Source: Acidithiobacillus sp. HP-2 (GTDB lineage: Bacteria; Pseudomonadota; Gammaproteobacteria; Acidithiobacillales; Acidithiobacillaceae). From it: 64,000 nt of DNA. Below are positions 56,801-64,000 of the stretch, one piece after another (the first letter of the stretch is position 1; the number at the start of each line of letters is the position of its first letter). A program made the position numbers and the translations under genes. The DNA is taken from positions 62,001 through 126,000 of the forward strand of contig NZ_JACKZA010000005.1 of the NCBI RefSeq assembly GCF_015100155.1, given 5' to 3'. Below the pieces are notes generated by a model, which saw only the letters and a program-made list of their open reading frames with translations, searched no databases and had not been told where the DNA came from.

Positions 56801-59800
56801 TTCAGGAAGATGGTCATTTCCAGATTCGTTCCCGCAAGCAGATGGAAAACAACTGGGTCATCCATGCCAAGGGCCGGGTTCGTTTAGGGGCTACGCAAGG
56901 CATGACAGAGCGCAGTCTGCAAAGTTCAGGAACCCCTGCTCCGACCAGCATGCCCGGTGAACGGGCAGATTTCCAGGGAGAGGAACATTATGCACGCTGC
57001 CGGGCTGCCGGTCTGCATTATGGGCCTGAGTTCCAGACGGTGACTCAGGGCTGGCTGCAGGGCACTACCATCCAGGGGCAACTGCAGCTACAACTGTCCG
57101 GCAGCGCGATGTCAGAACCCTACCTGCTTCATCCCGCTTTGCTCGACGGCGCCATGCAGTTATTTGTGGATTTTCTGGCGCAAAGTCCGGTTCCGGCGGG
57201 CTGGGCTTATGTTCCCGTGCGTTTTGCCGGGCTCAGCGTCTTTGTACCGGGAACGCAGAAACTGCGGGTTGTGGTCGAAGTTCTACGCCACTCTCCCCAG
57301 TCGCTGCTGGCCCGCCTCAGCTTTTGGGGAGAAGCTGGCGAACTCGTCGCCTGCTGCGACAGCCTGCGTTTACGCCGGGTGCGGTTGCAGAAGCCGGAAA
57401 GAGAAAAGCTCCGCTATGTCCAGTCGGTGCTGCGCCCCGTACCGCGTCCTGAACATCAGCATTTTGTCGCAGAACTGGATCAGCCGCGTATCCACAGCAT
57501 TTTTGCCCGGCATCAGTCCGGACAACCCGCTTTGCAGCGTTATGCGCAAGAATATTCGCCACTGATTCATACCCTGTTACAGACTTATGCCGCAGAATCA
57601 GCAGACCACAGTGACCCGGAAGTGGCGGCGCACGATATCTGGCAAATGCTTTTACAGGATTATCCCGAGTTTTTCCCGATTACCCTGGCGGTTGGCCGAT
57701 ATGGGCTGGGTACCCAAGGTGAAGCTGCTGAGGATGCTCCCGACGGCTCTTTGCTGGCAGACCTGATGCCGGTATTGATGGATACCCTCAGCCCTTCACT
57801 GGTGCTTTGTCTGCAAGATCTGCAAAACCAGTGTCTACAGCAGTTATCTGCTGCGCAGACATTGAATTTCATGGAAATTTGCAGTGGCGAACCGGAAGCA
57901 CTCGCGCTCTGGGCAGAAAATACCGACCCGCGCATATCCCTATGGCGGGCTTATGCATCGGAAGACGTCGAAACCCGGGAAGACAAACCCTGGCAGTCCG
58001 TGCTAATCACTACAACTCCTTGCGCAGCCATGCATTTGATCTGGTTGCGTCTGGATGCCGCGCTGTCGGAACATCATTGGCAGATGCTGGAATTTGCCGA
58101 GCGCTGCCTGGTACCCGGCGGGTTGTTGCTGGTCCAGGGAGTGGAACCCGAAAACTGGTGGAGTGAAGTGGATCCTGCGGCAAGTGCTCTCCCCTCGCGA
58201 ACGCAGATTCAGGACTGGCTGGAGCAGCGCGGCATCGCCCTGAGTCTGGCTTTGACACCAGACGAAGCAGCGGGAGCTTATGGCTTTATTGCCCGTAAAA
58301 GCCTGGAGCAGTCAGCATTCCTTGAACAGATCCGTACCGAACCGGCTGCTGCGGTACTGCTCTGCAGCAGCCCCGACCATAATGGGGTAGGGAGCGTTGC
58401 CGCCTATTTACTGGAAAACGCCCTGGCGGCCCAGGGGTTGGAATGCCGGCATTTGCCCTGGCCGGTGGAGGGGACGTCGACGCCATTCGCTGCATCTGCT
58501 GAAGTCAAGCCGATAGCCGGAATGATTTTTCTGCCGGATTTTGCGGATGGAGAGGATCTGTCAGCAGAAGGCGTATCAGCCGCCAGCAGGCTGCGCATGG
58601 ACTGCGAACGCTTACAACAGGCGGGACTCTGGTGTCTGCGTCAGGACCCGGTCATCCCCTTGCTACTGTTGAGTGATGGCGGTTTGGGAGGGGCTGCTTC
58701 TGCGACTGCCTTCGGCGCCATACACAGTCTGGGACAGGCTGGTCTGTGTGGTTTTGCCCGCAGTCTGCAAAACGAATGGCCAGAGCTGAAGTTGCGCATT
58801 GTGGATTGGGGGCAGGGGAGTCCCGAGACCGTACAAATGGTTGTTACAGAATACCTGAGCCCCGGTCCTGAAACCGAGCTTCTGCTGGATGTTCAGGGCG
58901 GACGCTATATTTTGCAGGTGCAGGAAGGCACTGCCCCGGAATTACAGCCGGCTAGTCATGATAATCCGCAAACCCCGACGCAACCCGTTCAGCCCGTACC
59001 CATCCAGCAACTCCAATTTTCCCTGCCCGGCCAGCTCCGTCATCTGCAGTGGGTAGACGTGCCAGAGCAGACCCCCGGGGCGCATGAAGTGGAAATTGCC
59101 GTAGACAGTACCGGGCTTAATTTTCGCGATGTCATGTATGCCCTGGGTCTGCTGGCGGATGAAGCCCTGGAAAACGGTTTCTCCGGTCCCACGCTGGGCC
59201 TGGAATTTGCGGGCAGAATCCGGCGGGTAGGGGCTGCTGTGACGCAATGGCAGGTAGGCGACGCAGTGCTGGGCTTTGCCCCGGCCAGTTTCAGCACGCG
59301 CCTGATCACGTCGGAGCAGGCCATTACCCGCATCCCCGAAGGCCTGTCCATGCGTGCCGCCGCCACCATTCCCACGGTTTTCCTGACCGCCTGGTATGCG
59401 TTGCACACGCTGGCCCAGTTGCAGACTGGCGAAAAAGTCCTCATTCACGGGGCTGCCGGTGGGGTGGGCATTGCCGCCATCCAGATAGCCCAGCATTTGG
59501 GGGCGGAAATTTATGCTACGGCAGGCTCGCCGCAAAAACGCGATTTTCTGCGTCTGTTGGGGGTTCAGCACATTTATGACTCGCGCAGCCTGGATTTTGC
59601 CGACGCCATTCTGGCCGATACCCAAGGCGAAGGGGTAGATGTTCTGCTGAACAGCCTGTATGGCGAGGCGGTCCTGCGCAATCTCCAGATACTCAAACCC
59701 TTCGGACGTTTTCTGGAGCTGGGAAAACGCGATTTTTACGAAAACAATGCCATTGGCCTGCGACCCTTCCGCAATAATCTCAGTTACTTCGGCATTGATG

Positions 59801-61185
59801 CCGATCAGCTCCTGAAAGGTCGACCGCAACTCACCCAGACCCTCTTTACGGAAATCATGTCCCGTTTCGAGGCGGGAGACTTCTTCCCGCTGCCCGCTAC
59901 CCGTTTCCCGGCCTCCCGAGTCACCGATGCCTTCCGGCACATGCAGCAGGCCCGCCAGATCGGTAAGGTGGTGGTCGAGATGAGCGCACCCTATCTGCCC
60001 CATGCGCCCCGATCCGAAGCGGCTTTGCGCTTACAACTCAATGGGGAAGCGGCTTACCTGATTACCGGGGGGCTGGGTGGCTTTGGCCTCGCGACAGCAC
60101 AGCGGCTGGTGGAGCGTGGTGCCAGAAAGCTGGTGCTGGTCAGTCGCAGCGGTCAACCTGACCCGGCTGCCGACCTCATCCTCAATGGCTTACGCACGCA
60201 AGGCGTGCAGGTCCACGCCTGGTCCTGCGATGTCCGCGAAAGCCCTCAGGTACAGATGCTCATCCAGCGTATCACCCGGGAAGTCGGTCCCCTGCACGGT
60301 ATCATCCACGCGGCTGCCGTCATCGAAGACGCCCTGGCCCAGAATCTCAGCGCAGAGCTGCTGGATAAAGTTGTCCAGCCCAAGGTGGCCGGTGCCTGGA
60401 ATCTGCATCAGGCCAGCCTCAATCAGCCCCTGGAGTTTTTCGTTCTGTATTCTTCCATGACCACCGTGCTCGGCAATCCGGGGCAGGCGCATTATGTGGC
60501 GGCCAACAGCTGGATGGAGGCTTTCGCGCAATGGCGGCGTCAGCAGGGGCTGGCCGCTCTGGCCATTCTCTGGGGAGCCATTGCCGATGTGGGGTATTTG
60601 ACCAGACACGAAAAAACCCGTGACTTATTGCAGCAACGTCTGGGTGGAGCCGCATTGACTGCCAGTACCGCCCTGGATGTGCTGGAAAACATGATGGTCA
60701 GTGACGCGCATGGCTGGATGGTGGCTGATCTCGACTGGCGTGCCCTTCAGCGTTTTCTGCCGGTGGCCACAAGCCCCCGTTTTGCGGCGGTTATGCCCTC
60801 TGGAAAGGCCGATGCAACGTCCAGTGATGAAGACCTGCGCAGTCACTTGCAAAGCCTGCCCACGGCCGAAGCAGAACAATTGCTGGTGGATACCGTCCGC
60901 CGGGAAGTCGCCCAGATTCTGCGCCTGTCAGCAGATAAAATCACGCCCGATCAGAATCTCAGTCAACTCGGTCTCGACTCGCTCATGGGCGTTGAACTGG
61001 TCCTGGCTTTGGAAGAACGTGTGGGTGTCAAATTACCCGCTTTTCTGCTCAGTGAGGGGCCAACTCCCTTGCGTCTGGCGCGGCGTTTGGTGCAGTCTTT
61101 GAGTAACGACCCAGAACAACAGTATGTTCCGGGTACCGCAAGCATTACCCGTGAACAGCTGGAAGCCCAACACGGTGTTACCTGA
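53863..61185 (+). CDS. Reducing type I polyketide/fatty-acid synthase (RkpA-like), KS-AT-DH-(psi-MT)-ER-KR-ACP
   Basis: A 2440-residue megasynthase, GTG start, overlapping the glycosyltransferase stop. Order: KS (about 1-430; Cys172 in DTACSST, His307 in EAHGTGT, His347 in NIGHLE); AT (about 525-830; Ser620 in AGHSVGE, with YPFHS at the specificity site); DH (about 890-1150; His921 in HQVGDGVVFPG, Asp1095 in LLDGAMQ); a degenerate methyltransferase-like stretch (about 1150-1490, NFMEICSGEPEALAL, no SAM glycine loop); a structural KR half; ER (about 1710-2040; HGAAGGVGIAA at 1862); KR (ITGGLGGFG at 2067, Ser2198, Tyr2211); ACP (Ser2373 in LGLDSLMG). No thioesterase, so the chain must be released by a partner. 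A full reducing set predicts a saturated chain built iteratively. The next gene, an oxoamine synthase, is the likely off-loader. It resembles rhizobial RkpA by content and context. Confidence 0.93.
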   Translation: MKKVAIIGYASRLPQCRDKGSFWQHLLTGDDLITQVAEDRWAQEYLQHPQRSHPGTSVTFAAGSLGEVSGFDAGFFRISPREAAAIDPQQRLLLEMSWEAFAHAGIRPEHLRGSRCGVFIGLASTDYASRLADDLAAVDANTATGSTASIAANRLSYFYDLRGPSFIVDTACSSTLVAFHQACQSILHGETDLALTGAISLHLHPYGFLIFSKASMLSKRGRCRPFDASADGYVRSEGGGVFILKDHAQALRDGDRILAVVAHSAINTDGYKSGLTIPGVNTQQSLLEQAYAAAGIDPRQLDYLEAHGTGTSIGDPIEVEAIGRALGIHRDADQPLPIGSVKSNIGHLETASGIPGLLKSILVLQNRLIPPTIGIETLNPRLALDTYHLEVVQRMRPLRAEGPLLVGVNSFGFGGANAHIILESAKVPRQRRSPRWRSSADGHKPLCLSAATPSALQAVAQDFADWLATADQEKFYAALYQANFRRAWLAQRVIFWMNPQENMAAQLRAFAEGKGDSVAAQAMEKIQGPVFVYSGNGSQWAGMGQALLQDPVFARSIAEVDRHFAPLAGYTLQDELAGCLGDERYLATEQAQPALFALQVGITAMLRAEGIVAAAVAGHSVGEVAAAWASGALTLAEAVLVIYERSRLQGQSRGQGQMTAVALSADVLIPHLHDWGLDQSISIAAWNSHRGATVVGSSVALGELEKKFQAQGVGHKRLDIDYPFHSACMDPLHAELMEVLQELKPQATQIPFISAVSGTVLAGEALDADYWWRNIREPVRFQQAAAVALEQWNLFVEIGGHAVLRGYLQEAITAGGQEGRVIPTLRRNENHPEAIRQTLAALWLAGVEPDWKRYFPVRSSLVDLPDYPWERERHWHQTTPESAGTLYRYAVHPLLGHPVAGHPHEWEQSLDTSRQAFLADHQVGDGVVFPGAGFVELALAAAREKLTERQDTRAWTVEELDILLPLLLDSARSRIVRVELQEDGHFQIRSRKQMENNWVIHAKGRVRLGATQGMTERSLQSSGTPAPTSMPGERADFQGEEHYARCRAAGLHYGPEFQTVTQGWLQGTTIQGQLQLQLSGSAMSEPYLLHPALLDGAMQLFVDFLAQSPVPAGWAYVPVRFAGLSVFVPGTQKLRVVVEVLRHSPQSLLARLSFWGEAGELVACCDSLRLRRVRLQKPEREKLRYVQSVLRPVPRPEHQHFVAELDQPRIHSIFARHQSGQPALQRYAQEYSPLIHTLLQTYAAESADHSDPEVAAHDIWQMLLQDYPEFFPITLAVGRYGLGTQGEAAEDAPDGSLLADLMPVLMDTLSPSLVLCLQDLQNQCLQQLSAAQTLNFMEICSGEPEALALWAENTDPRISLWRAYASEDVETREDKPWQSVLITTTPCAAMHLIWLRLDAALSEHHWQMLEFAERCLVPGGLLLVQGVEPENWWSEVDPAASALPSRTQIQDWLEQRGIALSLALTPDEAAGAYGFIARKSLEQSAFLEQIRTEPAAAVLLCSSPDHNGVGSVAAYLLENALAAQGLECRHLPWPVEGTSTPFAASAEVKPIAGMIFLPDFADGEDLSAEGVSAASRLRMDCERLQQAGLWCLRQDPVIPLLLLSDGGLGGAASATAFGAIHSLGQAGLCGFARSLQNEWPELKLRIVDWGQGSPETVQMVVTEYLSPGPETELLLDVQGGRYILQVQEGTAPELQPASHDNPQTPTQPVQPVPIQQLQFSLPGQLRHLQWVDVPEQTPGAHEVEIAVDSTGLNFRDVMYALGLLADEALENGFSGPTLGLEFAGRIRRVGAAVTQWQVGDAVLGFAPASFSTRLITSEQAITRIPEGLSMRAAATIPTVFLTAWYALHTLAQLQTGEKVLIHGAAGGVGIAAIQIAQHLGAEIYATAGSPQKRDFLRLLGVQHIYDSRSLDFADAILADTQGEGVDVLLNSLYGEAVLRNLQILKPFGRFLELGKRDFYENNAIGLRPFRNNLSYFGIDADQLLKGRPQLTQTLFTEIMSRFEAGDFFPLPATRFPASRVTDAFRHMQQARQIGKVVVEMSAPYLPHAPRSEAALRLQLNGEAAYLITGGLGGFGLATAQRLVERGARKLVLVSRSGQPDPAADLILNGLRTQGVQVHAWSCDVRESPQVQMLIQRITREVGPLHGIIHAAAVIEDALAQNLSAELLDKVVQPKVAGAWNLHQASLNQPLEFFVLYSSMTTVLGNPGQAHYVAANSWMEAFAQWRRQQGLAALAILWGAIADVGYLTRHEKTRDLLQQRLGGAALTASTALDVLENMMVSDAHGWMVADLDWRALQRFLPVATSPRFAAVMPSGKADATSSDEDLRSHLQSLPTAEAEQLLVDTVRREVAQILRLSADKITPDQNLSQLGLDSLMGVELVLALEERVGVKLPAFLLSEGPTPLRLARRLVQSLSNDPEQQYVPGTASITREQLEAQHGVT

Positions 61186-61194
61186 GACCGGAAA

Positions 61195-62520
61195 ATGACC
61201 AAAGCTGATCGTAGTATCGCCGCCCAGTTCAAGGAAAAGCTCATCCAGAAAGGTCTGGAACAGCGCCTGCAAAAAATACAGGCGGCCCCCGCGCCCGGGG
61301 CCAAAATTGGCGGAGCGGAAATTCCCGAAGCTTTCACCCGCTTTGATCGCCAACCCGGTTATCAGCAAGTGCATCTCATGCAGGAAAGCGCGGAACGCTT
61401 TGGCGTCAAAAGCCCCTTTTTCCATGTTCACCAGGGCACTGCCGGGGCGCATAGTGCCATCGACGGACGGCGCGTCATCAATTTTGGCAGCTACAATTAT
61501 CTCGGTCTTTCCGGACATCCCGAAGTGAATGCTGCCGCTCAGGCTGCCATTGCCCAATACGGCAGTTCGGTATCTGCCAGCCGCATTGTGGCGGGTGAAC
61601 GCCCCCTGCACCGGCAACTGGAACAAGCTCTGGCCAATTTTTACGGGGTCGATGATGCCCTGACTTTTGTCAGCGGTCACGCCACCAATGTCACCACCAT
61701 CGGGCATTTACTGGGTGCACGTGATCTGATTCTGCACGATGAATATGCCCATAACAGCATTGTCCAGGGAGCCCTGTTGTCGGGCGCCCAACGCCTCAGT
61801 TTTCCGCATAATGATCTGAATGCACTCGAAACCCTGTTACGTCAGCAGCGGCGCAAAGCGGAGCGGGTCCTGATTGTGGTAGAGGGAATGTACAGCATGG
61901 ACGGAGATTTCCCCGACCTGCCGCGCCTGATCGACCTGAAAAAAAAGCATAAGGCCTGGCTGATGGTAGATGAAGCCCATTCTTTCGGCGTCTTGGGTGC
62001 CACCGGCCGGGGCATTGCCGAGCATTTCAGTGTCAATACCCACGATGTCGATATCTGGATGGGCACCCTCAGCAAAACCCTCGCCGCCTGTGGTGGGTAT
62101 ATTGCCGGAGAGCAGGCCCTGATCGACAACTTACGCTATCTGGCACCAGGGTTCCTGTATAGTGTCGGACTGGCCCCGCCCCTGGCCGCCGCCGCCCTGA
62201 CGGCGCTGACTATCCTCCAGAAAGAGCCAGACAGGGTCAAAACCCTGCACGAACGTGGTCAATATTTTCTGGAAGAAGCGAAAAGGCAGCAGATGGATAC
62301 GGGGTTCAGCGCCGGTTATGCCATCACCCCCCTGATTATTGGCAGTTCCCTGCAGGCCGTGCGGCTCTCTTCCCAATTGCTGGAGCAGGGCGTGCATGTG
62401 CAACCCATCCTCTATCCAGCGGTGCCGGAAAAACAGGCGCGCCTGCGTTTTTTCCTGAACGTCGAACATAGCCCTGAAGAACTCCGGGATAGCCTGATCA
62501 GGCTGAAAGGCTTGTGTTAA
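61195..62520 (+). CDS. Alpha-oxoamine synthase (BioF/KBL/SPT fold, RkpG-like)
   Basis: Encodes 441 residues, longer than BioF (about 385) by an N-terminal extension that includes SIAAQFKEKLIQKGLEQRLQ. PLP enzyme motifs: GSYNYLGLSGHPEVNAAAQA, VSGHATNVTTIGHLL, MVDEAHSFGVLGATGRG and Lys294 in MGTLSKTLAACGGY. The family condenses an amino acid with an acyl thioester, losing CO2. Here it starts 10 bases after the ACP-terminated PKS, so it probably takes the ACP-bound chain and yields a long-chain amino ketone. No other biotin gene is nearby, which argues against BioF. Confidence 0.92.
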   Translation: MTKADRSIAAQFKEKLIQKGLEQRLQKIQAAPAPGAKIGGAEIPEAFTRFDRQPGYQQVHLMQESAERFGVKSPFFHVHQGTAGAHSAIDGRRVINFGSYNYLGLSGHPEVNAAAQAAIAQYGSSVSASRIVAGERPLHRQLEQALANFYGVDDALTFVSGHATNVTTIGHLLGARDLILHDEYAHNSIVQGALLSGAQRLSFPHNDLNALETLLRQQRRKAERVLIVVEGMYSMDGDFPDLPRLIDLKKKHKAWLMVDEAHSFGVLGATGRGIAEHFSVNTHDVDIWMGTLSKTLAACGGYIAGEQALIDNLRYLAPGFLYSVGLAPPLAAAALTALTILQKEPDRVKTLHERGQYFLEEAKRQQMDTGFSAGYAITPLIIGSSLQAVRLSSQLLEQGVHVQPILYPAVPEKQARLRFFLNVEHSPEELRDSLIRLKGLC

Positions 62521-63642
62521 ATGGTGGTAATTCCCGCAGACTTATACGCCGTCGGATTTTCGGCCTGGAAACAGGGGCCGCTGCGGGCCTTTCTGCCCGA
62601 GACGCGACTGCACTTTATCCGCAACACCCGTCAGGCACCGGCAGGATCCACTCTGTTGCTCTGGGGAGCGCAAACTGCGCCGGAGAGTCATCCCATTATT
62701 CGTGTGGAGGATGGCTTTTTACGCTCCATTGGCTTGGGTGCTGACCTGATTGCACCCTTGTCTTATTGTTTTGATGGCAGCGGCCTTTATTACGACGCCA
62801 GCAAAGCATCGGACCTTGAACAAATACTCGCCACCCATGATTTTGATGCGACGCTTCTGGAGCGCGCCCATGCCCTGCGTGAGCAGATTGTGGCTTTGGG
62901 ACTCACCAAGTATAACGTCGGGCAGGGGGGCTGGCAGCGGCCAGAAACCCGTCTGCCCAGCATTCGGTCGCCTGAAAGTCATCCCGCCGCCCGGCGGTTC
63001 AGCAAACAGCAACAATCCGACCCGCAGGCATTAGCCCAAAATCAGGCCGTTACCCAGGTCATCCTGGTCGTCGGACAGGTGGAAAGTGACGCCAGCATTG
63101 CCCTGGGCAGCGCCAGCACCCAGAGTAATCTGGCGCTGCTGCGCAAAGTGCGAGAAATGCACCCCGACGCCTATGTGGTTTACAAACCCCACCCTGACGT
63201 CAGTGCCGGGCTGCGCCGGGTGGGTGCGGGGGAAGAGCAGGCGACTGCCTACTGCGACGAAGTGGTTCACAATGTCAGCATGCATCAACTGCTGACCCAG
63301 GTAGATCAGGTGCATGTCATGACCTCCGCAGCGGGTTTTGAAGCACTGTTGCGCGACAAACCGGTGACCTGTCATGGCAGTCCATTTTACGCCGGATGGG
63401 GATTGACCAACGACCAGGAAACGATCCCCCGGCGGCAACGTCTACTCAGTCTGGATGCCCTGGTTGCTGCTGCGCTGATCCTCTACCCCCGTTATATTCA
63501 CCCTCAGGAACAATGTCTCTGCAGCCCCGAGGCCGCAGTCAATGCCTTGCATGCCCAACGCGGTGGTGCAAACGACTATCACCTGCCGTTCTGGCGCAAA
63601 GCCTTTCGGTTGGTGCTGCGTCAGGTGGTGGGGGTGCGATGA
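62521..63642 (+). CDS. kpsC: KpsC-like capsule beta-Kdo transferase, single module
   Basis: Encodes 373 residues beginning at the base after the previous stop. KpsC signatures: IIRVEDGFLRSIGLGADLIA, YYDASKASDLEQILA, then TQVILVVGQVESDASIALGS, YVVYKPHPDVSAGLRRVG, HVMTSAAGFEALLRDKPVTC and YAGWGLTNDQETIP, ending LILYPRYIHP. E. coli KpsC has two such modules (about 675 residues); this protein has one. KpsC and KpsS build the poly-Kdo linker on a lipid in group 2 capsules. Half-size versions are known in rhizobia (RkpJ-like). Confidence 0.88.
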   Translation: MVVIPADLYAVGFSAWKQGPLRAFLPETRLHFIRNTRQAPAGSTLLLWGAQTAPESHPIIRVEDGFLRSIGLGADLIAPLSYCFDGSGLYYDASKASDLEQILATHDFDATLLERAHALREQIVALGLTKYNVGQGGWQRPETRLPSIRSPESHPAARRFSKQQQSDPQALAQNQAVTQVILVVGQVESDASIALGSASTQSNLALLRKVREMHPDAYVVYKPHPDVSAGLRRVGAGEEQATAYCDEVVHNVSMHQLLTQVDQVHVMTSAAGFEALLRDKPVTCHGSPFYAGWGLTNDQETIPRRQRLLSLDALVAAALILYPRYIHPQEQCLCSPEAAVNALHAQRGGANDYHLPFWRKAFRLVLRQVVGVR

Positions 63643-64000
63643 AGAAATTCCTGTTTCTGCAAGGGGTCGCCAGCCCGTTTTTTGCCCTGCTCGCCGACCG
63701 GTTGGTCCAGCGCGGCCATCAGGTGCTGAAAGTCCAGTTTTGTGGCGGAGACATGGTCTACTGGTTTCCGCGCAAGGCCCTGCATTTCCGCAACAGCCTG
63801 GATGTGCTGCCGGAATTTCTCCAGCAGACTTTCCAGCGCGAACAGATCACCGATGTCGTGCTTTTTGGCGACCAGCGTCCGGTGCATCAGTCTGTGCATA
63901 CCCACGCCAAAGCGCAGAATGTTGCGGTCCACGTTTTTGAAGAAGGTTATTTGCGGCCATTCTGGTTGACCCTGGAAAGGGGAGGTGTCAATGCCCATTC
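63639..64000 (+). CDS. kpsS: KpsS-like capsule Kdo transferase, cut by window end
   Basis: The first 120 codons are in the window, starting at ATG 63639 with a four-base overlap with kpsC. They read KKFLFLQGVASPFFALLADR, LVQRGHQVLKVQFCGGDMVY, ITDVVLFGDQRPVHQSVHTH and VHVFEEGYLRPFWLTLERGG, the last being the strongly conserved KpsS motif. KpsS adds the first Kdo to the lipid acceptor in group 2 capsules. The partner gene kpsC is directly upstream. Confidence 0.9.
   Translation, partial: MKKFLFLQGVASPFFALLADRLVQRGHQVLKVQFCGGDMVYWFPRKALHFRNSLDVLPEFLQQTFQREQITDVVLFGDQRPVHQSVHTHAKAQNVAVHVFEEGYLRPFWLTLERGGVNAH

Noticed and set aside
61195-62520. bioF (biotin) or kbl (threonine catabolism)
   Set aside because: No bioA/B/D or tdh neighbour, an N-terminal extension, and immediate coupling to an ACP-ended PKS argue for an oxoamine synthase of the capsule-lipid pathway.

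Overview
The window looks like a chromosomal segment of an Acidithiobacillus-like acidophilic gammaproteobacterial relative. This is inferred from gene content and moderate GC; no search was run. The core is a large housekeeping block (about 13.8-51.3 kb). A decayed mobile-element zone lies to its left (1-13.8 kb) and a surface-polysaccharide/lipid gene cluster to its right (51.5-64 kb, continuing past the window).

Left zone. Positions 1-8822 are the right part of an integrated element. It has a tyrosine integrase (7387-8601), a DUF2283/DUF4258 toxin-antitoxin-like pair, an AlpA-type regulator, a CHC2 zinc-finger primase-like protein, a DUF3987 helicase/primase-like protein and an SSB ending in the DDPIPF tip. 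Its outer boundary is a 3' tRNA-like fragment ending in CCA at 8822. A 1.55-kb IS1182-family element with CTAG target duplications interrupts one element gene at the window edge. From 9 to 13.8 kb lies a graveyard: a collapsed hipBA fusion, an hsdR start, a secreted-protein gene with an internal stop, a DUF29 remnant, a umuD/IS5-transposase chimera and an integrase with an in-frame UAG, ending at tRNA-Thr(CGU). An apparently intact MOSC-domain gene and its small partner sit among these.

Core. rlmI (minus) precedes a long plus-strand run: mtnA, gyrA, serC, pheA, hisC, aroF, tyrA, aroA, cmk, rpsA, ihfB, lapB, pyrF, pyrE, tig, clpP, clpX, lon, hupB, tRNA-Val(UAC), tRNA-Asp(GUC), ppiD. It carries the shared aromatic-amino-acid steps, the first ribosomal S1 step of translation, pyrimidine synthesis and the trigger factor/ClpXP/Lon quality-control set. 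Many genes overlap by 1-4 bases, so coupling is likely. The minus strand from 49.2 back to 39.4 kb carries mtaD-ubiG-gph/mupP and dapC-dapD-dapE-rlpA-sulfotransferase-L,D-transpeptidase. mltB and an NlpC/P60 lipoprotein follow at 49.3-51.1 kb. This half is rich in cell-wall genes.

Right zone. After tRNA-Val(CAC), five complete genes and one truncated gene run in one direction: Wza/KpsD-type export lipoprotein, glycosyltransferase, a 2440-residue fully reducing type I polyketide/fatty-acid synthase, an alpha-oxoamine synthase (BioF fold), a half-size KpsC-like Kdo transferase and KpsS (cut by the window end). The layout recalls the rhizobial rkp-1 region. It suggests a dedicated lipid, perhaps a long-chain amino-ketone, made for a capsular polysaccharide. 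This is the most interesting system in the window.
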